64,000 bases of DNA, from assembly GCF_000746205.1 (NCBI RefSeq), contig NZ_KN050825.1:290590-354589 (forward strand), written 5' to 3'. Shown here piece after piece: positions 42,702 to 50,214 of the stretch (positions are counted from its first letter, which is position 1; the number at the start of each line of letters is the position of its first letter). Below the pieces are notes generated by a model. The model ran no database searches and was not told the DNA's origin. It worked only from the letters and a program-made list of their open reading frames with translations. A program made the translations under genes and the position numbers. This DNA is from Halorubrum sp. BV1. GTDB taxonomy: Archaea > Halobacteriota > Halobacteria > Halobacteriales > Haloferacaceae.

Positions 42702-43607
42702 CTATGTCTCGCCGCGGAGTCCCCGCCCGCGTTCCCACGCCCGGAGCAGCGCCGAGAGCGTCCGGCAGGTCGGCGCGGCCACCCCGTGTCGCGCGGCCCG
42801 CTCGGTCACCGCACCGTAGATGGCGTCGACCTCGGTCCGCCGGTCGGCGACGACGTCTTGATGCATCGACGAGCGGTTCGCGGCGGTGTCCGTCGCGACC
42901 CGTTCGAGGGCGTCGACCGCCGCCTCGTCAGCGAGGTCGACGCCGTCGGCGCGAGCCACGCGCGCCGTCTCGCGGGCGGTCGCGCGGGCGACCGCGGCCG
43001 CCGGGCCGTCGAGCGTCGCCCCGTTTGCGAGCCGAGCGAGCGCGGACGGCCCATTGATGCCCGCGTTGACCGCGAGCTTCTCGTACCGGCGGCGCGGCAT
43101 GTCCGCGGCGATGGTCGCCTCGATTCCCGTCGCGTCGAACGCTGTCCCGACCCGGTCCGCGAACGGGTCTGGACCGCCGGAGAGCGCGCCGACGACGATC
43201 TCGCCGACACCGGTGCAGGTCACACGCCCGGGCTCGGCGATGCGCGCGCCGTAGCTCGCGGTGCCCGCGAGAACCGTCGCGTCGAGCGCGGCGACGAGCC
43301 GCTCCTCCGTGAGCCCGTTCTGGAGCGAGCACACCGCGTCGTACTCGCCCGTCGCGAGCGCCCGCGCGGCCGCGTCCGTATCATACGCCTTCGTCGTGAC
43401 GAAGGCGAGGTCCGCGGCGCGGTGGGTCCCGTCGGTGAGCGCACGCGGACGGACGCGGGCGTCGACCGCGCCGTCGATCCGGAGGCCGTCCTCGCGGATC
43501 CGGCGCATGTGGGGGTCCCGTCCGACGAGCGTCACGTCGTGTGTTCGCGCCAGAAGCCCTCCCACGAGGCTGCCAAGCGCGCCCGCGCCGTAGACGAGGA
43601 TCTCCAT
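42702..43607 (-). CDS. panE: Ketopantoate reductase (2-dehydropantoate 2-reductase)
   Basis: Reduces ketopantoate to pantoate with a pyridine nucleotide, for coenzyme A synthesis. The 301-residue enzyme starts with the Rossmann motif YGAGALGSLVGGLLA (6-20) and has VTTKAYDTDAA (catalytic-site Lys region, about 73-83), CSLQNGLTEE (about 95-104), and RRRYEKLAVNAGINGPSAL (about 174-192) with the conserved K-x-x-x-N. Start 43607 is the natural N-terminus; the longer frame runs into the shadow of the next gene. Archaea make CoA from pantoate by their own later steps. Confidence 0.93.
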   Translation of the reverse strand: MEILVYGAGALGSLVGGLLARTHDVTLVGRDPHMRRIREDGLRIDGAVDARVRPRALTDGTHRAADLAFVTTKAYDTDAAARALATGEYDAVCSLQNGLTEERLVAALDATVLAGTASYGARIAEPGRVTCTGVGEIVVGALSGGPDPFADRVGTAFDATGIEATIAADMPRRRYEKLAVNAGINGPSALARLANGATLDGPAAAVARATARETARVARADGVDLADEAAVDALERVATDTAANRSSMHQDVVADRRTEVDAIYGAVTERAARHGVAAPTCRTLSALLRAWERGRGLRGET

Positions 43608-43681
43608 GCGCGACCCCACGATCCGCGATGAGAAATGGGTGGCGGTGGTCTCCGACCGCCGGGCTCCGGGGCGACCGAGAT

Positions 43682-44905
43682 CTACCCCTTCAAGCCGCTG
43701 CCCGTGAGCGGGACGACCACGTCTTCGTCCGCCGCGATCTCGCCGCGTGCGCGGAGCGTGCGGAGCGCCGCGGGCGCGACCGCGCAGGTCGGCTCCGTGT
43801 AGAAGCCGGCGGCGTGGAGCCGGTCGAGCTCGCGTGCCGTGTCGGCCTCGGTGACGGCGACCGCGTCGCCGCCCGTCTCGTCGAGTGCGGCGTGGATCTC
43901 CGCCGCCCGCACCGGCTCCGCGATCTGGATCCCGTCGGCCGCCGCGTTGACGCGCCCCTCGGGGTCGGCGGCGTCCGGCCCGTGGCGCTCGCGGACGATC
44001 GGCGCGACGCCGGCCGCCTGCGCCCCGTAGAGCCGCGGGGCCTCGTCGATCCACCCCGCGCGTTCGAGTCGGCGGAACCCCCGATACGCGCCGAGGAACA
44101 GGGTGCCGTGGCCGAGTGGCGTCACGACCGCGTCCGGCGCGTCCCAGCCGCGCTGGGCGGCGATCTCGTAGGCGACCGTGGCAGTTCCCTCGAAGAAGGC
44201 CGGGTTCCAAGCGTGGCTGGCGTACCAGGCGTCCCCGCCGGCGTCGTCGCTCCCGAGCGCGGCGAGACACGCCTCGGTCACGTCCGCGCGGCTCCCCTCG
44301 ACGCGGACCGGCTCGGCCCCCGCCCGCCGGATCGCGCGGAGCTTCGCGTCCTTGACGTCCGCGGGGACGTATATTTCGGCCGCGACCCCGGCCCGCGCGG
44401 CGTACGTCGCGATCGCCGCCCCGGCGTTCCCGGAGGAGTCCTCGACGACGCGGTCGACGCCGAGTTCCCGCGCGCGGGTGAGCGTCGCGGTCGCGCCCCG
44501 GTCTTTGAACGACCCCGTCGGGAAGACGTACTCCAACTTGAACGCGGCGTTCCAGGGTCGCGGGTCGGTGGCGGACGGCGCTGTGCCGTCACGGTCGGAG
44601 GCGGCAGCGACGGTCGCGTCGCCGCCCTCGCCGGTGACTGCCGGCCCGTCGGCGTCGACGAGCGGCGTCATCCCCTCGCCGAGCGTCACGCGGTCGGCGG
44701 GGTCGTCGCCGACCGCCATGAGGTCGGCGAACGCCCACAGCCCGCCGCGGGCGTCGAGCCCCGAGGTCGCGAGTTCGACCGGTTCCGGGGCGGTCCCGGT
44801 CGGGGCGGGTGGGTCGGCGAACGACAGCGGCGCGCCGCACCGACAGCGCCATCTGTCGCGGTACGTCGCCCCGCACTCGGGGCAGGCGAGTCGTCGCGCC
44901 GCCAT
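43682..44905 (-). CDS. thrC: Threonine synthase-like PLP enzyme
   Basis: Fold-type II PLP enzyme of 407 residues, most like archaeal threonine synthase, which converts phosphohomoserine to threonine. An N-terminal zinc ribbon CPECGATYRDRWRCRCG (8-24) precedes the catalytic core. The PLP lysine is in PTGSFKDRGA (about 131-140), the cofactor-binding loop is SSGNAGAA (about 158-165), and the late motif is PLTGSGLKG at the C-terminus. A second thrC-like gene often exists in haloarchaea, so this could be a paralogue. It overlaps the aspartoacylase-like gene by one base. Confidence 0.88.
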   Translation of the reverse strand: MAARRLACPECGATYRDRWRCRCGAPLSFADPPAPTGTAPEPVELATSGLDARGGLWAFADLMAVGDDPADRVTLGEGMTPLVDADGPAVTGEGGDATVAAASDRDGTAPSATDPRPWNAAFKLEYVFPTGSFKDRGATATLTRARELGVDRVVEDSSGNAGAAIATYAARAGVAAEIYVPADVKDAKLRAIRRAGAEPVRVEGSRADVTEACLAALGSDDAGGDAWYASHAWNPAFFEGTATVAYEIAAQRGWDAPDAVVTPLGHGTLFLGAYRGFRRLERAGWIDEAPRLYGAQAAGVAPIVRERHGPDAADPEGRVNAAADGIQIAEPVRAAEIHAALDETGGDAVAVTEADTARELDRLHAAGFYTEPTCAVAPAALRTLRARGEIAADEDVVVPLTGSGLKG

Positions 44906-45861
44906 CAGTATCGGTCGACGTTGGTGCCGACGGAACAGACGTACTCGCCCGCGGCGACCTGCGGAAGCCGCCGCGTGCGCCAGAAGACTCCGTCGTCGTC
45001 GGCGGTCACGCGGGCTTCCAGTTCGCCGAACACGTCGGTTACCTCGAAGAGGACGTCACCGGACGAGACGCGCTCGCCGAGGTCGCGCTCGAACTGAACG
45101 AGTCCGCCCGAAGGCGAGCCGTACTGGTCGAATCCGCGCGCGCGAACCTGCCGGTCGAGGTCGACGTCGCCGTCGAGGAAGCCGTAGTGGCGGAGCACGT
45201 TGAACACGCCCTCGACGCCGTACTGGATCGACTCCTCGTCCCAGCCGACACAGCCGCCGAGTTCGGGGTCGATCGTCGGGATCCCGTGTTCGGGGCCGGC
45301 CCGAGCGAGCTGACCGTCCGGACCCTTGATATCGAGGACGTGTCCGCAACCGAACACCTTCGCGAGTTCCAAACAGTCGCCGTGGAGGTGGTGACGGACG
45401 CCGCAGCGGACCCGCGTCTCGTTTATCATCCGGCTCGTCGACCCCTGATGGAGGTCCAAGATGAGGTCGGCGCGCGTCGCGGCCTGAAACGTCGCGTGGG
45501 CGATCCGCTCGCTCGTCGTCCCGCTCTCGTCGCCCGGATACCCGCGATTCATCTTCCGGTCGTCTATCGGGTTCCGGTGTTCGGCCACCTGGAACGCGAA
45601 GTAGTTGACGACGCCGACGACGAGGACGCAGCCCGACAGCTCCGTCGGATCGATCCGGGGAACGACGCGGTTGACGACGCCGAGTCCGTTGAGCTCGTCG
45701 CCGTCGCTGACCGCCTGGAGGTACAGCGTCTGTCCGTCGTCGGCACCGTTTATCACCGCGACCGGCAGACGGACCGGGCTCCCGTCGCGCGTCTCGCCCA
45801 CCTCGAGACGGCCCGTGTCCGTCTCGCCCGGCGGAGCGCGGGCCGTTCCGAGTGAGATCAT
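44905..45861 (-). CDS. Succinylglutamate desuccinylase / aspartoacylase family metalloenzyme
   Basis: A 318-residue zinc carboxypeptidase-fold deacylase. Metal-site features are the N-terminal GADDGQ...SDGDELNG (about 39-59), the HRNPIDDRKMNRGYPGD stretch (about 95-111) and LILDLHQGST (about 133-142) with the zinc His. A beta-domain with biotinyl-like fold (GLVQFERDLGERVSSGDVLFEVTD) ends the protein. The family removes acyl groups from N-acyl amino acids; the substrate is unknown. A TATA-like box TAAAGGG near 45888 lies 28 bases before ATG 45861. It is translationally coupled to the threonine-synthase-like gene. Confidence 0.85.
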   Translation of the reverse strand: MISLGTARAPPGETDTGRLEVGETRDGSPVRLPVAVINGADDGQTLYLQAVSDGDELNGLGVVNRVVPRIDPTELSGCVLVVGVVNYFAFQVAEHRNPIDDRKMNRGYPGDESGTTSERIAHATFQAATRADLILDLHQGSTSRMINETRVRCGVRHHLHGDCLELAKVFGCGHVLDIKGPDGQLARAGPEHGIPTIDPELGGCVGWDEESIQYGVEGVFNVLRHYGFLDGDVDLDRQVRARGFDQYGSPSGGLVQFERDLGERVSSGDVLFEVTDVFGELEARVTADDDGVFWRTRRLPQVAAGEYVCSVGTNVDRY

Positions 45862-46052
45862 TACCAGACCGTGGGTCGGCGGCCCCTTTATCCGTTCGGT
45901 CCGCGGCGATCCGCCGTCGCCGACGCCCCGTCTGCGGCCTCGCTCGGCCGCCGGTCGAGCCGGGAACCGGCGGCGTGCCCCGACCTCGAAACCGTCCCGG
46001 AGCCGTGCCGGTGTCCCGCTGTTTTTTCACCTCACACGGCCAACGTGATCGC

Positions 46053-46301
46053 ATGGCTGACCCTCGCGATGCGATCCGCGACGCGTTCGAGCACACCGAG
46101 TACGACCTCGGCGACGTCGCCGTCAACCGGAGGCAGGTGCGAGTACCAGTAGTACAGAAGGGGGCGGACCCCGACGCGCTCCGGGCCGTGATCGAGGAGG
46201 CGCTCGGTGCTGACGCGGTGGCCGCCGTAACGGTGACCACGGAGGCGATCGACGGCGAGGACACCATCGGGACCGTCGTGTCGTTCCGTCACCGCCCGTG
46301 A
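46053..46301 (+). CDS. Small protein of unknown function
   Basis: An 82-residue acidic protein with a beta-alpha-beta feel: FEHTEYDLGDVAVNRRQVRVPVVQ, then a helix DALRAVIEEALGADAVAAV and VTTEAIDGEDTIGTVVSF. No family is recognised. Start 46053 is preferred to an upstream arginine-rich frame; a T-rich box (GTTTTTTC) lies about 27 bases upstream. It precedes the HTH regulator by 82 bases. Confidence 0.6.
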   Translation: MADPRDAIRDAFEHTEYDLGDVAVNRRQVRVPVVQKGADPDALRAVIEEALGADAVAAVTVTTEAIDGEDTIGTVVSFRHRP

Positions 46302-46383
46302 CCGGGGGCGGGTGTGTCGAGTCGGGCGGTCAGTGCGACGCGATAGCATTAACCCCCGGGTGGGCGTACCTCCGGATCCCACG

Positions 46384-47181
46384 ATGACGGGCGACGACGG
46401 ACATGACGGCGCGGCGTATCTCTCCGGATCGCCGGTTCGAGTCGAGATCCTCCGGGCGCTCCGCCGCGAACCGCGGCGGCCCGCGGACCTGACCGCGGCG
46501 GTCGACGCGACGCGCACGACGGTCCAGCGGATCCTCGCCGGCTTCCGCGAGCGAGACTGGGTCGTCAAACGCGGAGCCGCGTACCATGTGACACCGACCG
46601 GAACAAGAGTTCACGAGGCGTACGAGGGGCTGCTCGACGAGGTCGAGCGCGCCGATCGGTTCGGCCAGTTCGCGGCCGAACTCGAACGAGTCGGTGCGGA
46701 CATTCCACCGGCGGCACTCAATGCCGGCGACCTGACGGTCGCACCGGATCGGAATCCGCTGGCGGCGGTCGACCGAATCACCGAACTGCTTCGGAAGGGA
46801 AGCGGGACGGAGATCCGGGCGGTCTCGCCGGTCGTCATCCAGCAGTTCAACGACGCGGCGACGGAGGCCCTCGACGCCGGTGCCGAGATAACGCTCGTGA
46901 TCGACCGGGACGTGGCCGAGACGTCGGTCGACTCGTTCGAATCGGCGACGGACCGCGCGCTCAACAACGAGGACGCCACGGTGTACGTCTCCTCGGAGCA
47001 GATCGAGTACGGGCTGTTTCGATACGAGGATCTCGCCTGCGTGACCGCGTACGACCAGCGGAACAACCCCCGATGCGTGCTCGAATCACGAGACCGGGCA
47101 GTCACAGAGTGGGCAGACGAGCGGTTCGCGTCGTTCCTGAACGACGCACGGCCGCTGTCCGACGTTCTCGAAGACGCCTAG
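46384..47181 (+). CDS. Winged-helix transcriptional regulator (TrmB/ArsR-like)
   Basis: A 265-residue regulator with an N-terminal winged helix (about 12-75): SPVRVEILRALRREPRRPADLTAAV, recognition helix TRTTVQRILAGFRERDWVVKRG, and wing AYHVTPTGTRVHEAY. The C-terminal domain (about 100-260) resembles the effector region of haloarchaeal HTH proteins, with SPVVIQQFNDAATEALDAGAEITLVID. The signal and target are unknown. The Met at 46384 gives an acidic N-terminus; GCATTAA near 46345 may be its promoter. Confidence 0.83.
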   Translation: MTGDDGHDGAAYLSGSPVRVEILRALRREPRRPADLTAAVDATRTTVQRILAGFRERDWVVKRGAAYHVTPTGTRVHEAYEGLLDEVERADRFGQFAAELERVGADIPPAALNAGDLTVAPDRNPLAAVDRITELLRKGSGTEIRAVSPVVIQQFNDAATEALDAGAEITLVIDRDVAETSVDSFESATDRALNNEDATVYVSSEQIEYGLFRYEDLACVTAYDQRNNPRCVLESRDRAVTEWADERFASFLNDARPLSDVLEDA

Positions 47182-47240
47182 CGTCGCCCGGTACACGGGC
47201 GTCTCTGGCCGATCGCAGTCAACGTTGGGCGCGACCGCAA

Positions 47241-47354
47241 TCAGTCGCGGTGGGCCGCGTCGCCGTCGCCGTCGTCCGACCGGTCTTCGGGATCGAAGTT
47301 CGCGGGGACGACCGTGGGATGGTCGATGCCGACGGATTTGGGGTTCGCGCTCAT
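47241..47354 (-). CDS. Very small acidic ORF, 37 residues
   Basis: Starts MSANPKSVGIDHPTVVPANF and ends in an Asp/Gly-rich stretch. Most codons end in G or C, as in real genes here, and AT-rich DNA (TAATTTTTA on the minus strand, 47386-47394) lies about 36 bases upstream and could serve as a promoter. No family is recognised. It fills the gap between the regulator at 46384 and ppa and is too short to stand out by length alone. Confidence 0.45.
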   Translation of the reverse strand: MSANPKSVGIDHPTVVPANFDPEDRSDDGDGDAAHRD

Positions 47355-47470
47355 GGCTCTACGTGCGTCTACGCCCTCGCCCGTCTAAAAATTACCCATA
47401 GGCATAACGCATCGGAGCGGTGCGGCCGATGCGCTGTAGTTATCGATTCGGCACCCGAACGGCTAGGCCG

Positions 47471-48004
47471 TTACTGGAACTCCTCGGCGTACAGGTCCTG
47501 TGCGTGTTCGATCGCGTCTTTGGCGGCCGCCTTGTCCTCCCAGCCGAGCGTCTCGACTTCCTTTCCGGCTTCGAGGTTCTTGTACGTCGAGAAGAACTCG
47601 TCAATCTCGTCGCGGATCTGTTGGGGAATGTCTTCGAGGTCCTCGATGTGGTCGAAGCGGGGGTCCTCGGTGGGGACCGCGATGACCTTGTCGTCCTGTT
47701 CGCCGTCGTCGTCCATCTTCATCAGCGCGACCGGACGGGCCTCGACGACGCAGCCGGGGAACGTCTGATCTTCCACGAGCACCATCACGTCGAAGGGGTC
47801 CTCGTCGTCGTAGTATGACTGCGGGATGAACCCGTAGTCGTAGGGGTAGTGGACGTTCGAGTGGAGCACGCGGTCGAGCACGACGCCGGGAATGTCCTTG
47901 TCGTACTCGTACTTGTTCCGCTCGCCTTTGAGACACTCAACGACGGCGTAGATCTCGTCCGGCGCGTTCGGTCCCGTCTCGAGATCTTCCCAGAGGTTGA
48001 CCAT
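47471..48004 (-). CDS. ppa: Inorganic pyrophosphatase
   Basis: Family I soluble pyrophosphatase of 177 residues; hydrolyses PPi and pulls biosynthetic reactions forward. Conserved features are VVECLKGERNKYEYDK (about 22-37), VHYPYDYGFIPQSYYDDEDPFDVMVL (about 51-76) with the three metal-binding Asp of the signature D-x-D-P-x-D, and DDKVIAVPTEDPRF (about 101-114). A TATA-like box near 48030 lies about 28 bases upstream of ATG 48004. It is divergent from the PadR gene. Confidence 0.96.
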   Translation of the reverse strand: MVNLWEDLETGPNAPDEIYAVVECLKGERNKYEYDKDIPGVVLDRVLHSNVHYPYDYGFIPQSYYDDEDPFDVMVLVEDQTFPGCVVEARPVALMKMDDDGEQDDKVIAVPTEDPRFDHIEDLEDIPQQIRDEIDEFFSTYKNLEAGKEVETLGWEDKAAAKDAIEHAQDLYAEEFQ

Positions 48005-48333
48005 GTGGACGGTACTGCGTCCAAAGCCCGCAAAGTCCTTTCGGGTTTCGACGACGCCCGACGATACTGCCGCTGGAGCGTCCTCGATACCGGTGATTTC
48101 GTCCGGAAGTTTCGGTGAGACATTCGATCCGAACAGCCCGGTATGTTCGACGGATTTTCGCGATTTGACCCGATAGATGGTCGATCGGTCACCTGAGTTC
48201 TGTCGGCTAAACCATCACATGCCAGCCACCAGACCGGCGTTTACCGACGATACGCGCACCCGCGACGGGTGATGTATTCAAAGATTCGTGAACCTTGAGA
48301 AAGATTATAAGTTCGGCTTCCCTTCAGATATCT
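48005..48333. other. Intergenic region between ppa and the PadR gene
   Basis: A 329-base region between divergent genes. It holds the ppa core promoter at its left end and the PadR-gene TATA box (48303-48310) at its right. Just before that box is TTCAAAGATTCGTGAA, in which TTCA and TGAA form arms eight bases apart, a possible operator. No ORF or RNA gene is supported in the middle. Confidence 0.5.
48303..48310 (+). promoter_or_regulatory. TATA box of the PadR-family gene
   Basis: GATTATAA centred 27 bases before ATG 48334, in AT-rich DNA. Confidence 0.65.
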
Positions 48334-48693
48334 ATGTCAGAGGCACAATCAGTCACTGATGAAGATGCACCGCCCTCGGCGTCGGACCTCACCGCGTTCC
48401 AACAGAACATCCTCACGATTCTCGCCGAAGAACCCATGTACGGACTTGCGATCAAACGCGAGCTCGAATCGTACTACGGCTCGGAGGTCAATCACGGGCG
48501 GCTCTACCCGAACCTGGACGATCTCGTCGACGACGGGCTCGTAGAGAAGAGCGAACTCGACAAGCGGACGAACCAGTACGAGCTGACCGAGGCCGGACAC
48601 GACGTCGTCCTCGGACAGATCGAGTGGGTGCTCGACCGCTTCGTCACCGACGAGACGCGCGGAAACGAAGTCCGCACGCTCCTCGGAGAGTGA
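48334..48693 (+). CDS. PadR-family winged-helix regulator (RosR-like)
   Basis: A 119-residue DNA-binding protein. The winged helix spans about 20-95: FQQNILTILAEEPMYGLAIKRELESYYGSEVNHGRLYPNLDDLVDDGLV and KRTNQYELTEAGHDVV. The PadR pattern G-x-A-I-K-R-x-L...Y-P-x-L-x-x-L is clear. It closely resembles the short haloarchaeal PadR-type regulators that include RosR, an oxidative-stress regulator of Halobacterium; that link is from memory. Such proteins are often autoregulated, and an inverted repeat lies just upstream of the TATA box. Confidence 0.85.
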   Translation: MSEAQSVTDEDAPPSASDLTAFQQNILTILAEEPMYGLAIKRELESYYGSEVNHGRLYPNLDDLVDDGLVEKSELDKRTNQYELTEAGHDVVLGQIEWVLDRFVTDETRGNEVRTLLGE

Positions 48694-48853
48694 TCACCGG
48701 CGGCGACGCGTGAGGTGCTGTCGGCGGTCGACAGAGTGGAACCGGAGACGACTGCTCTCGATTCCTCGTTTTGGCACACGAGCGCGGTGAAAACCGCGTC
48801 ATCACACCGGAAGCGACGGCGTTCTCAACGCACCGACCGAACGCGACAACCGA

Positions 48854-49570
48854 CTATCGGTCGTCGGGACCGTCGGGGCCGTCAGAGTCATCGACGTCGG
48901 CCGCGACCGTCTCGATCACCGACAGGGACTCGTCGACCGCGGCCAGTTGCTCCTCGCTCGGCCAGCCGTTGCGGACGAGGTACTCCTCTCTGAACTCCGC
49001 GCGCATGTCCGGCGTGGCGTCGTCGACCGGGCGAACGTAGTGGTTGCTCATGAACGCCGCGAACGTCCGCGCGGTGGCGGCGTGCACGTCGGCCTCGCGC
49101 TCCGCGACCGCGGCCGCGACGGCGTCGTTGTACGCCGCGATCTCCTGAAAACGGTCGGCGTCACCCGGCCCCGACAGCGACACCTCGACCGCGCGGTCCG
49201 TGGTCTCGATCCGGTCGAGCTGGACGGTCCCGTCGGCCATCCACTCGTCGGGGTACAACACGAGCGTGTCGTCGTCCTCTCGGAGCCGCGGGACGTAGTC
49301 GTACGCATCGACGAGTTCGTCTCGCCGATCGCGGTAGAAGCCGGCCGCCGCGTCGTCGTCCGTCTCCCGTGCGAGCCGAGTGAGCCGCTCCGCCTCGTCG
49401 ACGACGTCGACCGGGACGTCGGGAACGCGGTCGCTGCCTGCGTCGCCCGCGTCGTCGCTATCGGGAGACGCCGCGCCGCCCTCGGCGTCGGAGTCGGGAT
49501 CGTCGCCGCCCCCCATCAGTTCTCGCGCCCGTTCTCGCGCCCACTCCGGGGGCTCGTCAGTTCCGGTCAT
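48854..49570 (-). CDS. rnhA-operon protein, DUF7108-like
   Basis: A 238-residue acidic soluble protein found next to rnhA in haloarchaea. An N-terminal EWARERARELMGGG precedes a disordered Asp/Ser/Gly-rich stretch (about 22-55), then a helical domain with DEAERLTRLARETDDDAAAGFYRDRRDELVD and YLVRNGWPSEEQLAAVDES. The function is unknown; a role with RNase HI is suggested only by the conserved pairing. Its start lies 14 bases inside the rnhA coding end, so translation is probably coupled. Confidence 0.75.
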   Translation of the reverse strand: MTGTDEPPEWARERARELMGGGDDPDSDAEGGAASPDSDDAGDAGSDRVPDVPVDVVDEAERLTRLARETDDDAAAGFYRDRRDELVDAYDYVPRLREDDDTLVLYPDEWMADGTVQLDRIETTDRAVEVSLSGPGDADRFQEIAAYNDAVAAAVAEREADVHAATARTFAAFMSNHYVRPVDDATPDMRAEFREEYLVRNGWPSEEQLAAVDESLSVIETVAADVDDSDGPDGPDDR

Positions 49571-50153
49571 CGAGTGCCTCGTTAGCCAGATCGTCGGCGC
49601 GCGCGTTTATTTCTCGCGGAACGTGCGCGATCGACCACCGGTCGAACCGGTCTAACAGCTCTCTGACCCGAACCCGCTTTTCGCGCAGTTGGGGGTCGTT
49701 GGCGTTCCACTCCCCGCGAACCTGCTTGATTATCAGTTCGGAGTCGCCCCGCACGTCGATCTCGTCGAATCCATACTCGTCTGCGGCCTCTAACGCGCGG
49801 ATCAGCGCGGCGTACTCGGCTTGGTTGTTAGTGACGCGACCGATCCGCTCGCCGCCCTCGGCGGCGATCCCGTCCGACGTGACGAGACACCACCCGACCG
49901 CTCCCGGCCCGGGGTTCCCGCGCGAGGCGCCGTCGAAGTAGACGTGCGCGCGGCCGCCGCCGTCCGAAAGCAGGCCCGTGAGCCGCGTCGGGTCGCCGCC
50001 CTGAACTACGACCTTGTCGTCGTACGCGACGGCGACCGCCCCATCGCGCTCGGCGCGCCACCGCTCGTGAGCGGTGTTCCCCTCCTCGATCCGGACGCCC
50101 GCGTCGGTCAGGCGGTCCCGAGCGACCGCCGGGTCGCAGTCGAGTGTCGGCAT
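49557..50153 (-). CDS. rnhA: Ribonuclease HI
   Basis: Cuts RNA in RNA-DNA hybrids, for primer removal and R-loop control. Of 198 residues, the first 65 form a haloarchaeal N-terminal extension (DCDPAVARDRLTDAGVRIEE). The RNase H fold follows: VYFDGASRGNPGPGAVGW (about 72-89) with the first Asp, NNQAEYAALIRAL (about 110-122) with the Glu, and VRGDSELIIKQVRGEW (about 134-149) with the second Asp. Start 50153 (MPTLDCDP) is chosen over the upstream Met, which adds a His/Pro/Arg-rich run. It follows polC, 61 bases away. Confidence 0.94.
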   Translation of the reverse strand: MPTLDCDPAVARDRLTDAGVRIEEGNTAHERWRAERDGAVAVAYDDKVVVQGGDPTRLTGLLSDGGGRAHVYFDGASRGNPGPGAVGWCLVTSDGIAAEGGERIGRVTNNQAEYAALIRALEAADEYGFDEIDVRGDSELIIKQVRGEWNANDPQLREKRVRVRELLDRFDRWSIAHVPREINARADDLANEALDDRN

Positions 50154-50214
50154 ACGCGGAGGTGCGTGTCTGTGAGACAAATGACTGTCCGTCCAGCCCG
50201 CGCGTCGATCCGCG

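Noticed and set aside
43541..45097. Plus-strand frame of over 500 codons across panE and the threonine-synthase-like gene
   Set aside because: Antisense shadow of two recognisable enzymes; no motif of its own.
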